A DNA stretch of 56,123 bases from Bacillota bacterium (GCA_023402395.1 JAEYGI010000038.1:1-56123), one strand, 5' to 3'; counted from the first letter of the stretch, positions 42,014 to 51,464 are shown. Translations and numbers: made by a program. Notes: generated from the sequence alone by a model not told the origin.

Positions 42014-43495
42014 ATGAGCGGAAAACAGGCGGATGCGCGGAAACGGCGCATTGTCTTAGTCCACCCCAGAGGGTTCAACTGGCTCAAGGGCAGCCGGGAT
42101 CTGGTCGCGGCGGCGAATCGGATGATTCCCCACGGGATTCTCTCCATCGCGGCCTGGCTGGAGCAAGAAGGCCATCAGGTCTTCGTTCATGATTGCCTCG
42201 GGCCTTACGCGTCAACCGATTTTCAGGCGAATATCGCCGAGATACTGGAATACCGGGCGGATATCGTCGGTTTTTCGGCCACCACCTCCTCTTTCCCGGA
42301 CGCCGCGAACATGGCGGCCGCGCTCAAGGCGGTCCGGCCGGATCTGGTCACGGTTTGCGGCGGAGTCCATTGCTCGGCGCTGGGGGCTCGCTTATTAAAG
42401 GATTACCCTGCCTTCGACTTCCTGATCAAGGGCGAAGGCGAGCTGACCCTGGCCGAATTGGCGGCCGGCGCCGCACCGGACGCCATCGCCGGGCTGGTAT
42501 GGCGCAACGGCGGGGAAGCCGTGGAAAACGGCCCGCGGCCGATGATTCCCGATTTGGATATTCTGCCCTTCCCGGCTTACGAAAAACTGAAGGGGTTTCC
42601 GAACGGCTACAATCTGCCGCTGTTCAGCTACGCGCAGTTTCCCGGCGCCTCGATGGTCACCAGCCGCGGCTGTTTGTTTCAATGCTCATACTGTGACCGG
42701 TCCGTCTTTAAAAAAGGGTTTCGCTATAATTCCGCCAAGTACATTTACAATCATTTTAAGTATCTTAATCAAAAGTTCGGGGTCAGGCACGTCAATATCT
42801 ACGACGACCTTTTCACCACCGACGAGGAGCGCGTCATCGAACTTTGCGGCCTGCTGGCCAAAGAGCCCATTGACATCCAGTTCAATTGCGCGGTCCGGGT
42901 GGGGTATGCGCCGGACCAGCTTCTCAAAATGCTGAAGGATGCCGGTTGCCTCATGGTGTCGCTGGGCATTGAGTCCGCCGAGCCGGAACTGCTCGTCAAG
43001 CATAAGGCCGGCGTGACTGTAGAAACGGTCAAGGATACGGTCGCCCGCATCCAGGCCGCGGGGTTACGCGCCAAAGGCCTCTTCATGATGGGGCTGCCCG
43101 GCGAGACCGAGGCCTCGATCCGGCGCACCAGCGATTTTGTGCTTTCGCTCGGGCTGGATGACATGAATATGGCCAAATTCACTCCCTTCCCCGGCGCGCC
43201 GCTGTGGAAAACCATCCGGGAGGAGGGAACGTTCGAGGAAGATTGGGAACAGATGAACTGCCTGAATTTTGTGTTTGTTCCCAAAACCATCGGCTCGAAA
43301 GAAATGCTCGATCAGTTATACAATGAGCATGTCAAGCGTTTTTACACCGATCGGGCCTGGCTCCGCAAATTCCGGAAACGGTTTTGGCAGCACCGGCATT
43401 CGCTGTGGCATATCCTGAAAAACTGCCCTGATTTCCTGGCTGCCAAAAGGGAGTTCGAACCCAAAAAACGGCAACCCTCCAAAGCGATTATTTAA
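42014..43495 (+). CDS. B12-binding-domain radical-SAM enzyme
   Basis: 493 residues from ATG 42014 (AAGG 8 bases upstream). N-terminal cobalamin-binding-like Rossmann domain (about 12-160: IVLVHPRGFNW, DIVGFSATTSS, VTVCGGVHCS) without the DxHxxG histidine motif; radical-SAM domain with CLFQCSYC (Cys220/224/227); C-terminal extension of about 120 residues. This class (BchE-like) makes radical methylations or ring formations. In this locus it may C-methylate the aryl or polyene part, but the substrate cannot be told. Confidence 0.85.
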   Translation: MSGKQADARKRRIVLVHPRGFNWLKGSRDLVAAANRMIPHGILSIAAWLEQEGHQVFVHDCLGPYASTDFQANIAEILEYRADIVGFSATTSSFPDAANMAAALKAVRPDLVTVCGGVHCSALGARLLKDYPAFDFLIKGEGELTLAELAAGAAPDAIAGLVWRNGGEAVENGPRPMIPDLDILPFPAYEKLKGFPNGYNLPLFSYAQFPGASMVTSRGCLFQCSYCDRSVFKKGFRYNSAKYIYNHFKYLNQKFGVRHVNIYDDLFTTDEERVIELCGLLAKEPIDIQFNCAVRVGYAPDQLLKMLKDAGCLMVSLGIESAEPELLVKHKAGVTVETVKDTVARIQAAGLRAKGLFMMGLPGETEASIRRTSDFVLSLGLDDMNMAKFTPFPGAPLWKTIREEGTFEEDWEQMNCLNFVFVPKTIGSKEMLDQLYNEHVKRFYTDRAWLRKFRKRFWQHRHSLWHILKNCPDFLAAKREFEPKKRQPSKAII

Positions 43496-43510
43496 AGCGG
43501 ATCTAATCGG

Positions 43511-43519
43511 TGATATAAT
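43511..43519 (+). promoter_or_regulatory. Extended -10 promoter
   Basis: TGATATAAT lies 40 bp before the exported-protein gene; TTTAAA (43491-43496) is a weak -35 with 17-bp spacing. Confidence 0.45.
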
Positions 43520-43558
43520 AAATTGGTTATATTTCCAATTTAGAGGAGGGTTTTTTAA

Positions 43559-44158
43559 ATGATCCGAAAAACAGTTCGCTCCTTGGCCGTTCTGATGCTG
43601 GTCCTGCTGCTGGGGGTAACGGCCAGCGCCAAAAGCGCGACCATGGTCAAGTCGGAGCGGGAGTTGACTCCCAAACCGGACCAAGCGCTGATCGTTTTTA
43701 TGCGCGCTTCAACCATGGGCTTTGCGATTTCCTCTTCGTTATTCGACGTATCGACCAGTGAGACCAAGTTTATCGGAGTCTTCAAAAGTAAAGTGAAGAT
43801 CGGCTATGACGTAGCCCCGGGCGAGCATACGTTGATGGTGGTCAGCGAATCGGCCGATTTCCTAAAGGCCACGGTGGAGGCGGGAAAAACCTACTATGTG
43901 TTGATCACGCCGCGGATGGGTTTCGGGAAAGCGCGTTTTACATTGCAGCCGCTTCGCCAGTCCGACCTGGCCGGCCCGGATTTCCCCAAGTGGGATTCGG
44001 CCACGGATTTGGTTGAAAACACTCCGGAGACGGAGGAGTGGGCCCGCAGTAACGCTCCTGATATTGAAGCGAAGCGAGCTCGCTGGTACCCGGCGTGGAG
44101 TGCGCTGCCAGCCGACAAGCTGGATGAGATGACACTCCGGCCGGAGGATGGGCGCTAA
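43559..44158 (+). CDS. Exported protein with DUF2846-like domain
   Basis: 199 residues, signal peptide MIRKTVRSLAVLMLVLLLGV with cleavage near ASAKS. The body (QALIVFMRASTMGFAISSSL, then VAPGEHTLMVVSE and YYVLITPRMGF) resembles DUF2846-type small periplasmic beta-domain proteins. GAGGAGGG stands 8 bases before the ATG. It heads the plus-strand export part of the locus. Its role is unknown. Confidence 0.65.
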   Translation: MIRKTVRSLAVLMLVLLLGVTASAKSATMVKSERELTPKPDQALIVFMRASTMGFAISSSLFDVSTSETKFIGVFKSKVKIGYDVAPGEHTLMVVSESADFLKATVEAGKTYYVLITPRMGFGKARFTLQPLRQSDLAGPDFPKWDSATDLVENTPETEEWARSNAPDIEAKRARWYPAWSALPADKLDEMTLRPEDGR

Positions 44159-44256
44159 AATTTAAAGGATAGAGCTGTTTAATCCGCGCCAAGACGACGC
44201 CTCGCGTCGTCTTGGCCACCAATTGAATCCCATTTGAGCGGGGGAGTTTGTGCCAT

Positions 44257-44604
44257 TTGTCCAGACTGCAAAGCAAAATAAAAGGTTGGGTGAACTCAGA
44301 GGTTGCCAAAGAGCTGGATAAAGAACCGTTTTCCAGCCTCCCGAAGCGGATGCGGATCGGAATCCTTTTAATGCTCTGCACCTTTATCGTTGGCCATGGG
44401 AGCACGCTTTTGGTAGTGATTATTCCCGGAGTCAACCGCCAATTGTCGCTCGGCGGCTTGTTAACCGGTTCGTATATTTATGTTTTCTGCTGGATCCTCG
44501 GGGCCGTCGGACTTTCGATGGCCGGCAAAGACAGCATCAAATATCCGATCTATTTTTCCGCAAAACTGTTAAAAGCAGTACTCCCGAAATATTTTGAGAA
44601 ATAG
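44257..44604 (+). CDS. Small membrane protein of unknown function
   Basis: 115 residues with two clear membrane segments (IGILLMLCTFIVGHGSTLLV and GSYIYVFCWILGAVGLSMAG). Start TTG 44257 has GGGGAG about 10 bases upstream; TTG 44248 is too close to it. It lies 15 bp before the PlsC-like gene and is probably co-transcribed. I do not recognise the family; small two-helix proteins of this kind may be partners of the adjacent acyltransferase or transporter. Confidence 0.6.
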   Translation: MSRLQSKIKGWVNSEVAKELDKEPFSSLPKRMRIGILLMLCTFIVGHGSTLLVVIIPGVNRQLSLGGLLTGSYIYVFCWILGAVGLSMAGKDSIKYPIYFSAKLLKAVLPKYFEK

Positions 44605-44619
44605 CGTGGGGATGCAGGG

Positions 44620-45402
44620 ATGATCATTCGAATTTTTTTTACCGCCTATTTCTGGCTGATGTTTATGGCGGTAACCTTAGTGGGCCTGATGGTTTCCCCT
44701 TTGTTTCTGTTGGTTTCCACCCTCTGTTGCGGGCGAACGGTTGACGCCGCGATCCGGCGGGGAATCTGTCGCTATGGATGGGTTCTGGTCAAAGTTGTGC
44801 CCTTCCTGGCTCCGGTTGGGGTCGAGTCGCGAACCGGGAAACTCCCTTTTCCGGTTATTTTTGTCCCCAATCACAGTTCGGCCGTTGACCCCTATCTGTT
44901 CGGGGCGGTTTTAACCGATGTCTGTTTCGTTACCACCTGGCCGTTTAAGATCCCGGTCTATAAATATTTCATGCGCCTGGGAAGGTTTATCAACGCCAAT
45001 GAGGGCTGGGAAACGGTTAGCCGGAAAGGCGCCGCGATGCTCCGGTCGGGCGCTTCGCTGATTATCTGGCCGGAGGGGCATCGTTCCCGCGATGGCCGCC
45101 TGGGCCGTTTCAAAAACGGAGCCTTCGCGCTGGCCGTTGAAACCGGGTATCCTTTGGTGCCCGTGTGCATTTTGGGCTCAAGAAAGTTTCTGCCGCCCGG
45201 CCGCTTACTGCTCTCCCCCAGCGTGGTCCGGCTTATTTTGCTTGAACCGGTTTATCCGGATCCGAATAATGACCCGCAACAGGAAATTATCCGTTTGCGC
45301 CACACCGTGGAAGCGATGATCCGGGCCGCCCAGGGGGAGAATGAAGGGAACGCGGCGGACATTCCCTATTCCGAGGGTCTGGTTCGAGGAGAAAAATGCT
45401 GA
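44620..45402 (+). CDS. PlsC-family 1-acylglycerol-3-phosphate acyltransferase-like
   Basis: 260 residues: membrane segment (about 4-36), then NHSSAVDPYL with the HX4D pair His85/Asp90, and WPEGHRSRDG (motif III). PlsC enzymes acylate lysophospholipid acceptors. As the second acyltransferase in the locus, beside an LpxL type, it might build the lipid that bears the polyene chain. It overlaps the ABC ATPase gene by 7 bp, so lipid assembly and export are translationally coupled. Confidence 0.88.
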   Translation: MIIRIFFTAYFWLMFMAVTLVGLMVSPLFLLVSTLCCGRTVDAAIRRGICRYGWVLVKVVPFLAPVGVESRTGKLPFPVIFVPNHSSAVDPYLFGAVLTDVCFVTTWPFKIPVYKYFMRLGRFINANEGWETVSRKGAAMLRSGASLIIWPEGHRSRDGRLGRFKNGAFALAVETGYPLVPVCILGSRKFLPPGRLLLSPSVVRLILLEPVYPDPNNDPQQEIIRLRHTVEAMIRAAQGENEGNAADIPYSEGLVRGEKC

Positions 45403-46058
45403 TTCGCGCGAAGGATTTATCCAAATCGTATCAAATGGATAAAGTAACGATTCATGCCCTGCAAAATGTGAGTCTGGACATTGCGGAGGGCGAGTTCATC
45501 TCGCTGATGGGCCCCTCGGGCGCGGGCAAGTCGACGCTGCTGCATATCCTCGGCTGCCTGGATAATCCGGACCAGGGCAGCGTGGAAATTCACGGCCAAC
45601 CTATTCAGCGGATGAAGGACAGCCAGTTGTCCGTTTTTCGCAACCGGCATATCGGCTTTATCTTTCAGAGTTTTAATCTGATGCCGGTGCTGAATGTATA
45701 CGAAAACGTGGAATTCCCCTTGCTGATCCGGGGGGGGAAAGTGGACAGGGACAAAGTGTTGCAAACCATCGAGGCGGTGGGGCTTTTGGATTATCTGAAG
45801 CATCGGCCCGATGAGCTTTCCGGCGGCCAGCGGCAACGGGTCGCCATTGCCAGGGCGCTGGTAACGGAGCCCGATATTATCCTGGCGGACGAGCCCACGG
45901 CCAACCTGGATTCGAAAACGGGGGAAAAAATCATCACGCTTCTCCTGGAGTTGAACTCCAGGCAGCGGGTAACCTTTCTGTTTTCAACCCACCACGACAT
46001 GATCGCCAGGCATGCCAAGCGCATCATCAACATTCTGGACGGCCAATTGATTGAGTAG
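45396..46058 (+). CDS. ABC transporter ATPase, LolD/MacB type
   Basis: 220 residues. Walker A GPSGAGKST (39-47), signature LSGGQRQR (141-148), Walker B IILADEPT (161-168) and the MacB/LolD-typical FIFQSFNLMPVLNVYENVE. With the two FtsX-type permeases and the LolA-like protein it forms a LolCDE-like mechanotransmitting exporter that would extract a lipidic product from the inner membrane. Confidence 0.92.
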   Translation: MLIRAKDLSKSYQMDKVTIHALQNVSLDIAEGEFISLMGPSGAGKSTLLHILGCLDNPDQGSVEIHGQPIQRMKDSQLSVFRNRHIGFIFQSFNLMPVLNVYENVEFPLLIRGGKVDRDKVLQTIEAVGLLDYLKHRPDELSGGQRQRVAIARALVTEPDIILADEPTANLDSKTGEKIITLLLELNSRQRVTFLFSTHHDMIARHAKRIINILDGQLIE

Positions 46059-46067
46059 GGACGGGAA

Positions 46068-47294
46068 ATGCTGTTTTACCTGAAAATCGGCTTTCGTAAT
46101 CTGTTAAAAAATTACCGGCGCTCCATCAAAACCATCCTGACCATTGTCATCGGGCTGAGCGCCTGCCTCCTGGCGCAGGGATTTATGTCCAACACCCTCT
46201 GGGGGTTGCGGGAATCGCTGATTAACGGCGGGTTGGGGCATCTTCAGATTTACCGGCAGGGGTATCTGGCTCATGGTAATGAAGCGCCCTATCAAGATCT
46301 GATCACCGGTACCGATCGGGTTTTTCAAGAACTGGACCGGATCCCAGGAATCAAGCTGTTCGCGCCGCGTTTGAATTTTCAAGGCATGGCCGCGGCGGGC
46401 GAAAAAAGCGCCGTTTTCATGGGCGCGGCCGGCGTCCCCGAAGCGGAGCGGCGTCTGAATACGTTCGTGACCCTTAAAGAAGGCTCTTTTCTCTCAGACG
46501 AAAAGCCGTTTGGGGTGATGATCGGCGCCGGGCTCGCCCGGAAGCTGAATGCCGGCCTGGGAGACACGGTCACGGTAATGGCGGCCATGAAGGGCGGCGG
46601 GGTCAACGCGCTTGACATGGAAATTGTCGGCATCATGGAACTTCAGGTAAAAGCCAGCGATGACGCGGCGCTGCTCGCCAACCTGACAGCCGCTCAGATC
46701 TTGCTGGATCTGCCGGACTCGTCCGATCGCCTTATTTTATTGCTGAACAACTCCGAAAACCTGGCGCAGGCCGAAGCGGCGCTCCGGAAGCTCGGGGCGG
46801 AAATGGGATTGGAATACCGTAACTGGCGCCAACTGGCCGGAAAGCAGTACACTCAGCCGAAATTGTTTTATGATCTGGCGTATCTGCTGATCATGACCGT
46901 GGTGGTCCTGGTGGTGGTCCTGTCAATTATCAACACGCTGAACCTTTCGATGCAGGAGCGAATCAGGGAGATCGGCACGATCCGCTCCCTCGGAACCACC
47001 CGCCTTCAGGTGGGAAAGATCTTTCTGGCCGAAAGCTTCCTGATCGGCCTCATCGGAGGCTTGGCAGGGATCATCGCCGGATATGCCTTGGCGGCGCTTT
47101 TCAATGCCCTGGGCGGGGTTCCGATTCCGCCGCCTCCGGGACAGGCCAGGGGGTATACGGCGCTTTTCACCCCTGACTTTACTCAAGCGCTTCGGTTATG
47201 GCTGCTTTTTTTAGTAACTGCGTCGCTCGCCGGTTTTTATCCGGCGGTCAGGGCGGCCCGGCTGCGAATCGTCGACGCCTTGCGCTGGATATAG
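46068..47294 (+). CDS. FtsX/LolC-E-type ABC permease 1
   Basis: 408 residues: N-terminal membrane segment (about 20-45), large periplasmic domain (about 50-270), three C-terminal membrane segments, and the conserved IREIGTIRSLGTTRLQVGKIF. The end RIVDALRWI is shared with permease 2. It starts 9 bp after the ATPase. It and permease 2 would form the LolC/LolE-like pair. Confidence 0.9.
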   Translation: MLFYLKIGFRNLLKNYRRSIKTILTIVIGLSACLLAQGFMSNTLWGLRESLINGGLGHLQIYRQGYLAHGNEAPYQDLITGTDRVFQELDRIPGIKLFAPRLNFQGMAAAGEKSAVFMGAAGVPEAERRLNTFVTLKEGSFLSDEKPFGVMIGAGLARKLNAGLGDTVTVMAAMKGGGVNALDMEIVGIMELQVKASDDAALLANLTAAQILLDLPDSSDRLILLLNNSENLAQAEAALRKLGAEMGLEYRNWRQLAGKQYTQPKLFYDLAYLLIMTVVVLVVVLSIINTLNLSMQERIREIGTIRSLGTTRLQVGKIFLAESFLIGLIGGLAGIIAGYALAALFNALGGVPIPPPPGQARGYTALFTPDFTQALRLWLLFLVTASLAGFYPAVRAARLRIVDALRWI

Positions 47295-47417
47295 GAGCTG
47301 GTACGTGCAATCCTTTTTCAGGGTATAAGGGTATAAAGGTACAAGCTGCTGTGTAGCTTTACTTCATATACCACATGTACGGTTGTTCCATCCACGCACC
47401 GACTCATAGAGGTTCAG

Positions 47418-48641
47418 ATGTTTTATTTTGTGGTTGGCTTTCGTAATATCATTAAAAACTTCCGGCGTTCCCTGTTCACCATGATTTCGATCGTGATCGG
47501 GATGATCGCCTGTTTGCTGACGCAGGGTTTTTTTCATTGGAATCTGGATCAACTCCGGGAATCAATGATCCGCGGCGGCATCGGGCATTACCAGTTGTAT
47601 GCGCGGGGTTTTTCGCAATCCGGCATGGACAACCCCTATGATTATCTGATCCGGGACGCCGCGCCGATTCTAAAGGAGCTGCGGGCCATTCCTGGGGTTG
47701 AGCTGGTGACAGCGCGCATGGCTTTCAGCGGAATCCTTTCGGCGGGAGATAAATCAACCGTGGTGACAGGGGAAGCCGGCAATTCCGAAAATGAAACGCG
47801 ATTGAACGCCTATGCCGGCCTGATCCGGGGCGCCCGGCTGAGTTCCGAAACCCCTTACGGCATAGTCGTGGGGGATGGAGTCGCCCGGAAACTTTCGGTT
47901 ACCACCGGGGATACGGTGACGCTTTTGGGAACGATGCGGGGCGGGGTCATCAATGCGGTAGACCTGGAAACGGTCGGCATTACGCGGAGCGGTGTTCCGG
48001 AACTGGACAATGTAGCGGCATCGACCTCGCTGGAAGTCGTTCAAAACCTGCTGGATATCGGCGGAAGTGTCCAAAAGATCGTGGTGCTTCTAAAAAACAC
48101 CGGGGACACCCCAAAGATTCTCCCAAGAATCGAGCGGATCGCTCACAAATACCGGCTGGAGCACAGAGATTGGGAAACGCTGGCCGAATTTTACCGCAGC
48201 CTCAAAGTAATGTATGATGTGGTATTTTATATTGTAATCCTGATTGTGCTGGCGATCGTTACCTTCACCATATCCAACACGGTCAATATGAACCTCAATG
48301 ACCGGGTCCGGGAAATCGGGACGCTCCGGGCGCTTGGAACCCGGAGAATCCAGGTGGCCTGGATCTTTATTGCCGAAAGCGGCCTAATCGGAATGATTGG
48401 CGGAATTATCGGGGTGATCGCCAGTTACCTGTTTATCGGGGTTACGGTAGTGATCGGCGGTTTGCCGGTGCTGCTTAAGGGAGCGGAGCAATCACGGTGG
48501 GTACGCGTCTATTTTCACCCCGATGGAATATGGATTGCATTGTGTATAGCCCTGTTTGTCCTGGTGGCAATGATTGCTTCCGCCATTCCGGCCCGGCGGG
48601 CCTCCCGAATTTCAATTACCGAAGCGTTGCGTTGGATATAG
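47418..48641 (+). CDS. FtsX/LolC-E-type ABC permease 2
   Basis: 407 residues, paralogous to permease 1 (FRNIIKNFRRSLFTMISIVI; VREIGTLRALGTRRIQVAWIF; ITEALRWI). Same layout of one N-terminal and three C-terminal membrane segments around a periplasmic domain. A spacer of 123 bp without recognised features precedes it. GAGG lies a few bases before the ATG. Confidence 0.9.
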   Translation: MFYFVVGFRNIIKNFRRSLFTMISIVIGMIACLLTQGFFHWNLDQLRESMIRGGIGHYQLYARGFSQSGMDNPYDYLIRDAAPILKELRAIPGVELVTARMAFSGILSAGDKSTVVTGEAGNSENETRLNAYAGLIRGARLSSETPYGIVVGDGVARKLSVTTGDTVTLLGTMRGGVINAVDLETVGITRSGVPELDNVAASTSLEVVQNLLDIGGSVQKIVVLLKNTGDTPKILPRIERIAHKYRLEHRDWETLAEFYRSLKVMYDVVFYIVILIVLAIVTFTISNTVNMNLNDRVREIGTLRALGTRRIQVAWIFIAESGLIGMIGGIIGVIASYLFIGVTVVIGGLPVLLKGAEQSRWVRVYFHPDGIWIALCIALFVLVAMIASAIPARRASRISITEALRWI

Positions 48642-48652
48642 GAGGAGAGTTT

Positions 48653-49381
48653 GTGAAGGCATTTAATTGGATCATACTGCTCGTAATGCTATCGCTATCG
48701 AATGGGGCGATCATCGGAAACGCCTCGCCCGGGGCGGATGAAATTCTCCGGAAAATCGATGAGCATCGGTTGATCAGCGCCAGTTTCGAAATGACGATTC
48801 GGGTCGAAAGTTACCTCAACCAAGGCCTTCAGGACGTGACCGTGATGAAAGGCAGCGTAAATGAAGGCAACATGGCGTTGCTGACTTTTTTGGAACCTTC
48901 GAAGCTAAAGGGCAGGAAAATATCGATCAAAGGCAATGAAATGTGGCTGACGATTCCAAACGTAAAAAATCCGATTCGGATTACCGCATCTCAACGGTTA
49001 GCGGGAGGAGTGTCCTATGCGGACATTGCCGGGATGAACTTTGCGGACGGCTATAGCGCAACGCGCCTTGAGGGGGAGTCCATTGCCGGGATGGGTTCCG
49101 ATGGCCATCCGGCCGCCGCGAAGCGATGCGCCGTTTTGGAGTTGACCGCCAAAAACGCGGGAACAAATTATCATAAAATTATGATCTGGGCGGATGAGCA
49201 AAGCTTTTTGCCGGTGAAAGCGGACTTTTTCGCGCTCAGCGGCAAAAAAATGATCACAGTCTATTATGCCACGCCCTTGGAATGGAATGGAAAAACGATT
49301 ATGACTAAAATGTTTTTATTTGACCAGATCAATTCCGCCAAATATTTTTCAGTGGAATATCAGGATATTATCGCGGCATAG
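48653..49381 (+). CDS. LolA-like outer-membrane lipoprotein-sorting protein
   Basis: 242 residues from GTG 48653, preceded by GGAGGAG. Signal peptide (about 1-24, cleavage near NASPG). The body (ADEILRKIDEHRLISASFEM, NMALLTFLEPSKLKGRKISI, MWLTIPNVKNPIRI, DYxATRLEGE-like segment) is that of the LolA-like 'outer membrane lipoprotein-sorting protein' family, half-barrels that bind acyl chains. It should accept the lipidic product from the ABC complex and carry it across the periplasm. ApeL in E. coli aryl-polyene clusters is a LolA homologue too. Confidence 0.85.
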   Translation: MKAFNWIILLVMLSLSNGAIIGNASPGADEILRKIDEHRLISASFEMTIRVESYLNQGLQDVTVMKGSVNEGNMALLTFLEPSKLKGRKISIKGNEMWLTIPNVKNPIRITASQRLAGGVSYADIAGMNFADGYSATRLEGESIAGMGSDGHPAAAKRCAVLELTAKNAGTNYHKIMIWADEQSFLPVKADFFALSGKKMITVYYATPLEWNGKTIMTKMFLFDQINSAKYFSVEYQDIIAA

Positions 49382-49398
49382 CCGGAAAGCCTTTCTCT

Positions 49399-49427
49399 TT
49401 GCAAAAACAGCGGCTTTACAGTATAAT
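49399..49427 (+). promoter_or_regulatory. Promoter of the FabG-KS-FAD-KS-ACP operon
   Basis: TTGCAA (49399-49404), exactly 17 bp, TATAAT (49422-49427), about 100 bp before the FabG start. The best-matching sigma-A promoter in the locus. Confidence 0.65.
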
Positions 49428-49531
49428 AAGAATTAAGTTCGATGTATACAATTAATTACAGACTTGGACATTAAACGGTTGGTTTGGCGCTTATTTCTTC
49501 ATAAATCAATAAATATTTTTAGGAATCAAAA

Positions 49532-50257
49532 ATGGGAAAAAAAATTGCGTTAATTACGGGCGCGAGTCGCGGTATCGGCGCGAGTATCGCTTTGCGGCTG
49601 GCCGCGGACGGTTATGCGATTTGGGCCAATTATAAAAGCAATCATGACGCCGCCAATCAGTTGCGGCAGAAAATTGAAGCCATTGGGGGGGAGTGCGTCC
49701 TGCTTCCCTTTGACGTGTCTTCCGGCGAGGCGACGGAGAGTGTTCTTCAACCCCTACTGGAACGGGACGTTCCCGAGGTGCTGGTCAATAACGCGGGGAT
49801 TGTCAGGGACTCGCTATTGGTATGGATGACGGAAAATGATTGGCAGGATGTCACCGATACGACGCTCAAAGGTTATTTTAACGTAACCAAAAGAGTAGTG
49901 TTTAAAATGATGCAGCAACGAAGCGGGTCGATCGTCAATATTTCCTCAACCGCCGGACAAAGCGGATTGCCCGGGCAGAGCAACTATTCGGCGGCGAAAG
50001 CGGGAATCATCGGCGCCAGCAAGTCGCTCGCCATCGAAGTCGCGGGACGCGGCATCCGTGTCAATGTGGTTGCCCCCGGCTTTATTGAAACTGAAATGAC
50101 GGCCGATTTACCCCGAAATGAGATCATCGGGCGAATCCCCATGAAACGAATCGGCAGTCCGGAAGAAGTGGCTTCTGTCGTCTCTTTCCTATGCTCTCCG
50201 GACGCCTCGTATATTACAGGCCAGGTTGTCGCGGTCAATGGGGGAATCTATGTATAA
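49532..50257 (+). CDS. fabG: 3-oxoacyl-ACP reductase (FabG/ApeQ-like)
   Basis: 241 residues, classical short-chain dehydrogenase. NADP-binding TGASRGIG (9-16), NNAG (86-89), catalytic Ser about 138-139, Tyr152 and Lys156 (SNYSAAKAG), C-terminal GQVVAVNGGIYV. It reduces the 3-oxo group after each ketosynthase step, before the fused dehydratase acts. AGGA lies upstream of the ATG; the stop overlaps the ketosynthase start by 8 bp. A general housekeeping FabG role cannot be excluded but the context speaks for the cluster. Confidence 0.92.
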   Translation: MGKKIALITGASRGIGASIALRLAADGYAIWANYKSNHDAANQLRQKIEAIGGECVLLPFDVSSGEATESVLQPLLERDVPEVLVNNAGIVRDSLLVWMTENDWQDVTDTTLKGYFNVTKRVVFKMMQQRSGSIVNISSTAGQSGLPGQSNYSAAKAGIIGASKSLAIEVAGRGIRVNVVAPGFIETEMTADLPRNEIIGRIPMKRIGSPEEVASVVSFLCSPDASYITGQVVAVNGGIYV

Positions 50258-51464
50258 AGTAGCAATTGTCGGTATGGGAATCGTATCGGCATTGGGGTCC
50301 GATGATCAAACGGTGGCCGATTCGCTCTGCCGCGGAATTTCGGGAATCGTAGTCGATCCGGAACGGATTGGGCTTGGGTTTCGGAGCCCGCTTACCGGAA
50401 AGATCAAAGGATTCATCAAACCCGATTTAAAAAATAAGCAACTCAGAACGCTGACCGAAGAAGCGGTTCAAGCTTACTCCGCCGCCGTGGCCGCTTATAC
50501 CCGGGCCGGGTGGACCCAGGAAGAGATGATGAGCCCGGAGACCGGATTAATCCTGGGAAATGACAGCACTTCAATTCCGGTTTCCGAGTCGATTGCGATC
50601 GCCAGGAATGAAAAACGGACCCTGCCGATCGGAGCCACCCGGGTCTTCATGTCGCTTAATTCCCATATTACCATGAATTTAAATACGCTCTTGCAGACGC
50701 AGGGCGCCAGTTGGACCATTAGCGGCGCTTGCGCCAGCGGGGGACATGCCATCGGACAGGCCGCCGATCTGATCGCGGCCGGAAGGCAGGAAAGAATTCT
50801 CTGCGGCGGAGTTCAGGAAATCAATTGGCAGTCGGTGTGCAGTTTTGACGCCACGGAAGCCTTTTCGGTGCGAACCGAGGAACCCGCGAAAGCCTGCCGC
50901 CCTTTTGACCAGGATCGGGATGGATTGGTGCCGAGCGGAGGAGCCGCGGTGGTTGCCCTCGAACGGATGGATCTGGCGGAAAAAAGAGGGGCCGATATTC
51001 TTGGGGAAGTACTGGGATATGCGTTTTCCTCGGACGGCTATCGGTTATCGGTGCCGTCCGGCGAAGGATTGGAACGTTGCATCAAGGATGTTATCGGCCG
51101 CGCCGGAGTCCCGCTCGAAGCCATTGATTATATCAGCGCCCATGCGACTTCAACGCCGATCGGCGATGCGAAGGAAGCCGAGGCGATCCGCAAGGTGTTC
51201 GGGCCGGAGATGCCGTGGGTATCTTCGATCAAATCCATGACCGGGCACGAGATGTGGATGGCTGGCGCGTCGCAGGTGGTATACGGGCTACTCATGTCCC
51301 AAGCGGGCTTTATCGCGCCCAATATTAATTTTTCAAAACAAGAGGAAGGGACTCCGCCGCTAAAAATCGCAACGGAAACGATCGCGAAAAAGCCCCAAAT
51401 CATGTTGTTGAATTCGGCCGGATTCGGGGGAACCAATTCTTGTTTGATCATCAAAGCCCGTTGA
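50250..51464 (+). CDS. Beta-ketoacyl-ACP synthase (FabB/ApeO-like), complete triad
   Basis: 404 residues from ATG 50250. Cys161 (SGACASGGHAIG), His298 (SAHATSTPIGD) and His333 (SMTGHEMWMAGA) give the full triad; the HATSTP variant is usual in FabB-like enzymes. FDQDRDGLVPSGGAAVVALE and the C-terminal LNSAGFGGTNSCLI are conserved. The stop overlaps a TTG start of the FAD oxidoreductase. Confidence 0.92.
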   Translation: MYKVAIVGMGIVSALGSDDQTVADSLCRGISGIVVDPERIGLGFRSPLTGKIKGFIKPDLKNKQLRTLTEEAVQAYSAAVAAYTRAGWTQEEMMSPETGLILGNDSTSIPVSESIAIARNEKRTLPIGATRVFMSLNSHITMNLNTLLQTQGASWTISGACASGGHAIGQAADLIAAGRQERILCGGVQEINWQSVCSFDATEAFSVRTEEPAKACRPFDQDRDGLVPSGGAAVVALERMDLAEKRGADILGEVLGYAFSSDGYRLSVPSGEGLERCIKDVIGRAGVPLEAIDYISAHATSTPIGDAKEAEAIRKVFGPEMPWVSSIKSMTGHEMWMAGASQVVYGLLMSQAGFIAPNINFSKQEEGTPPLKIATETIAKKPQIMLLNSAGFGGTNSCLIIKAR

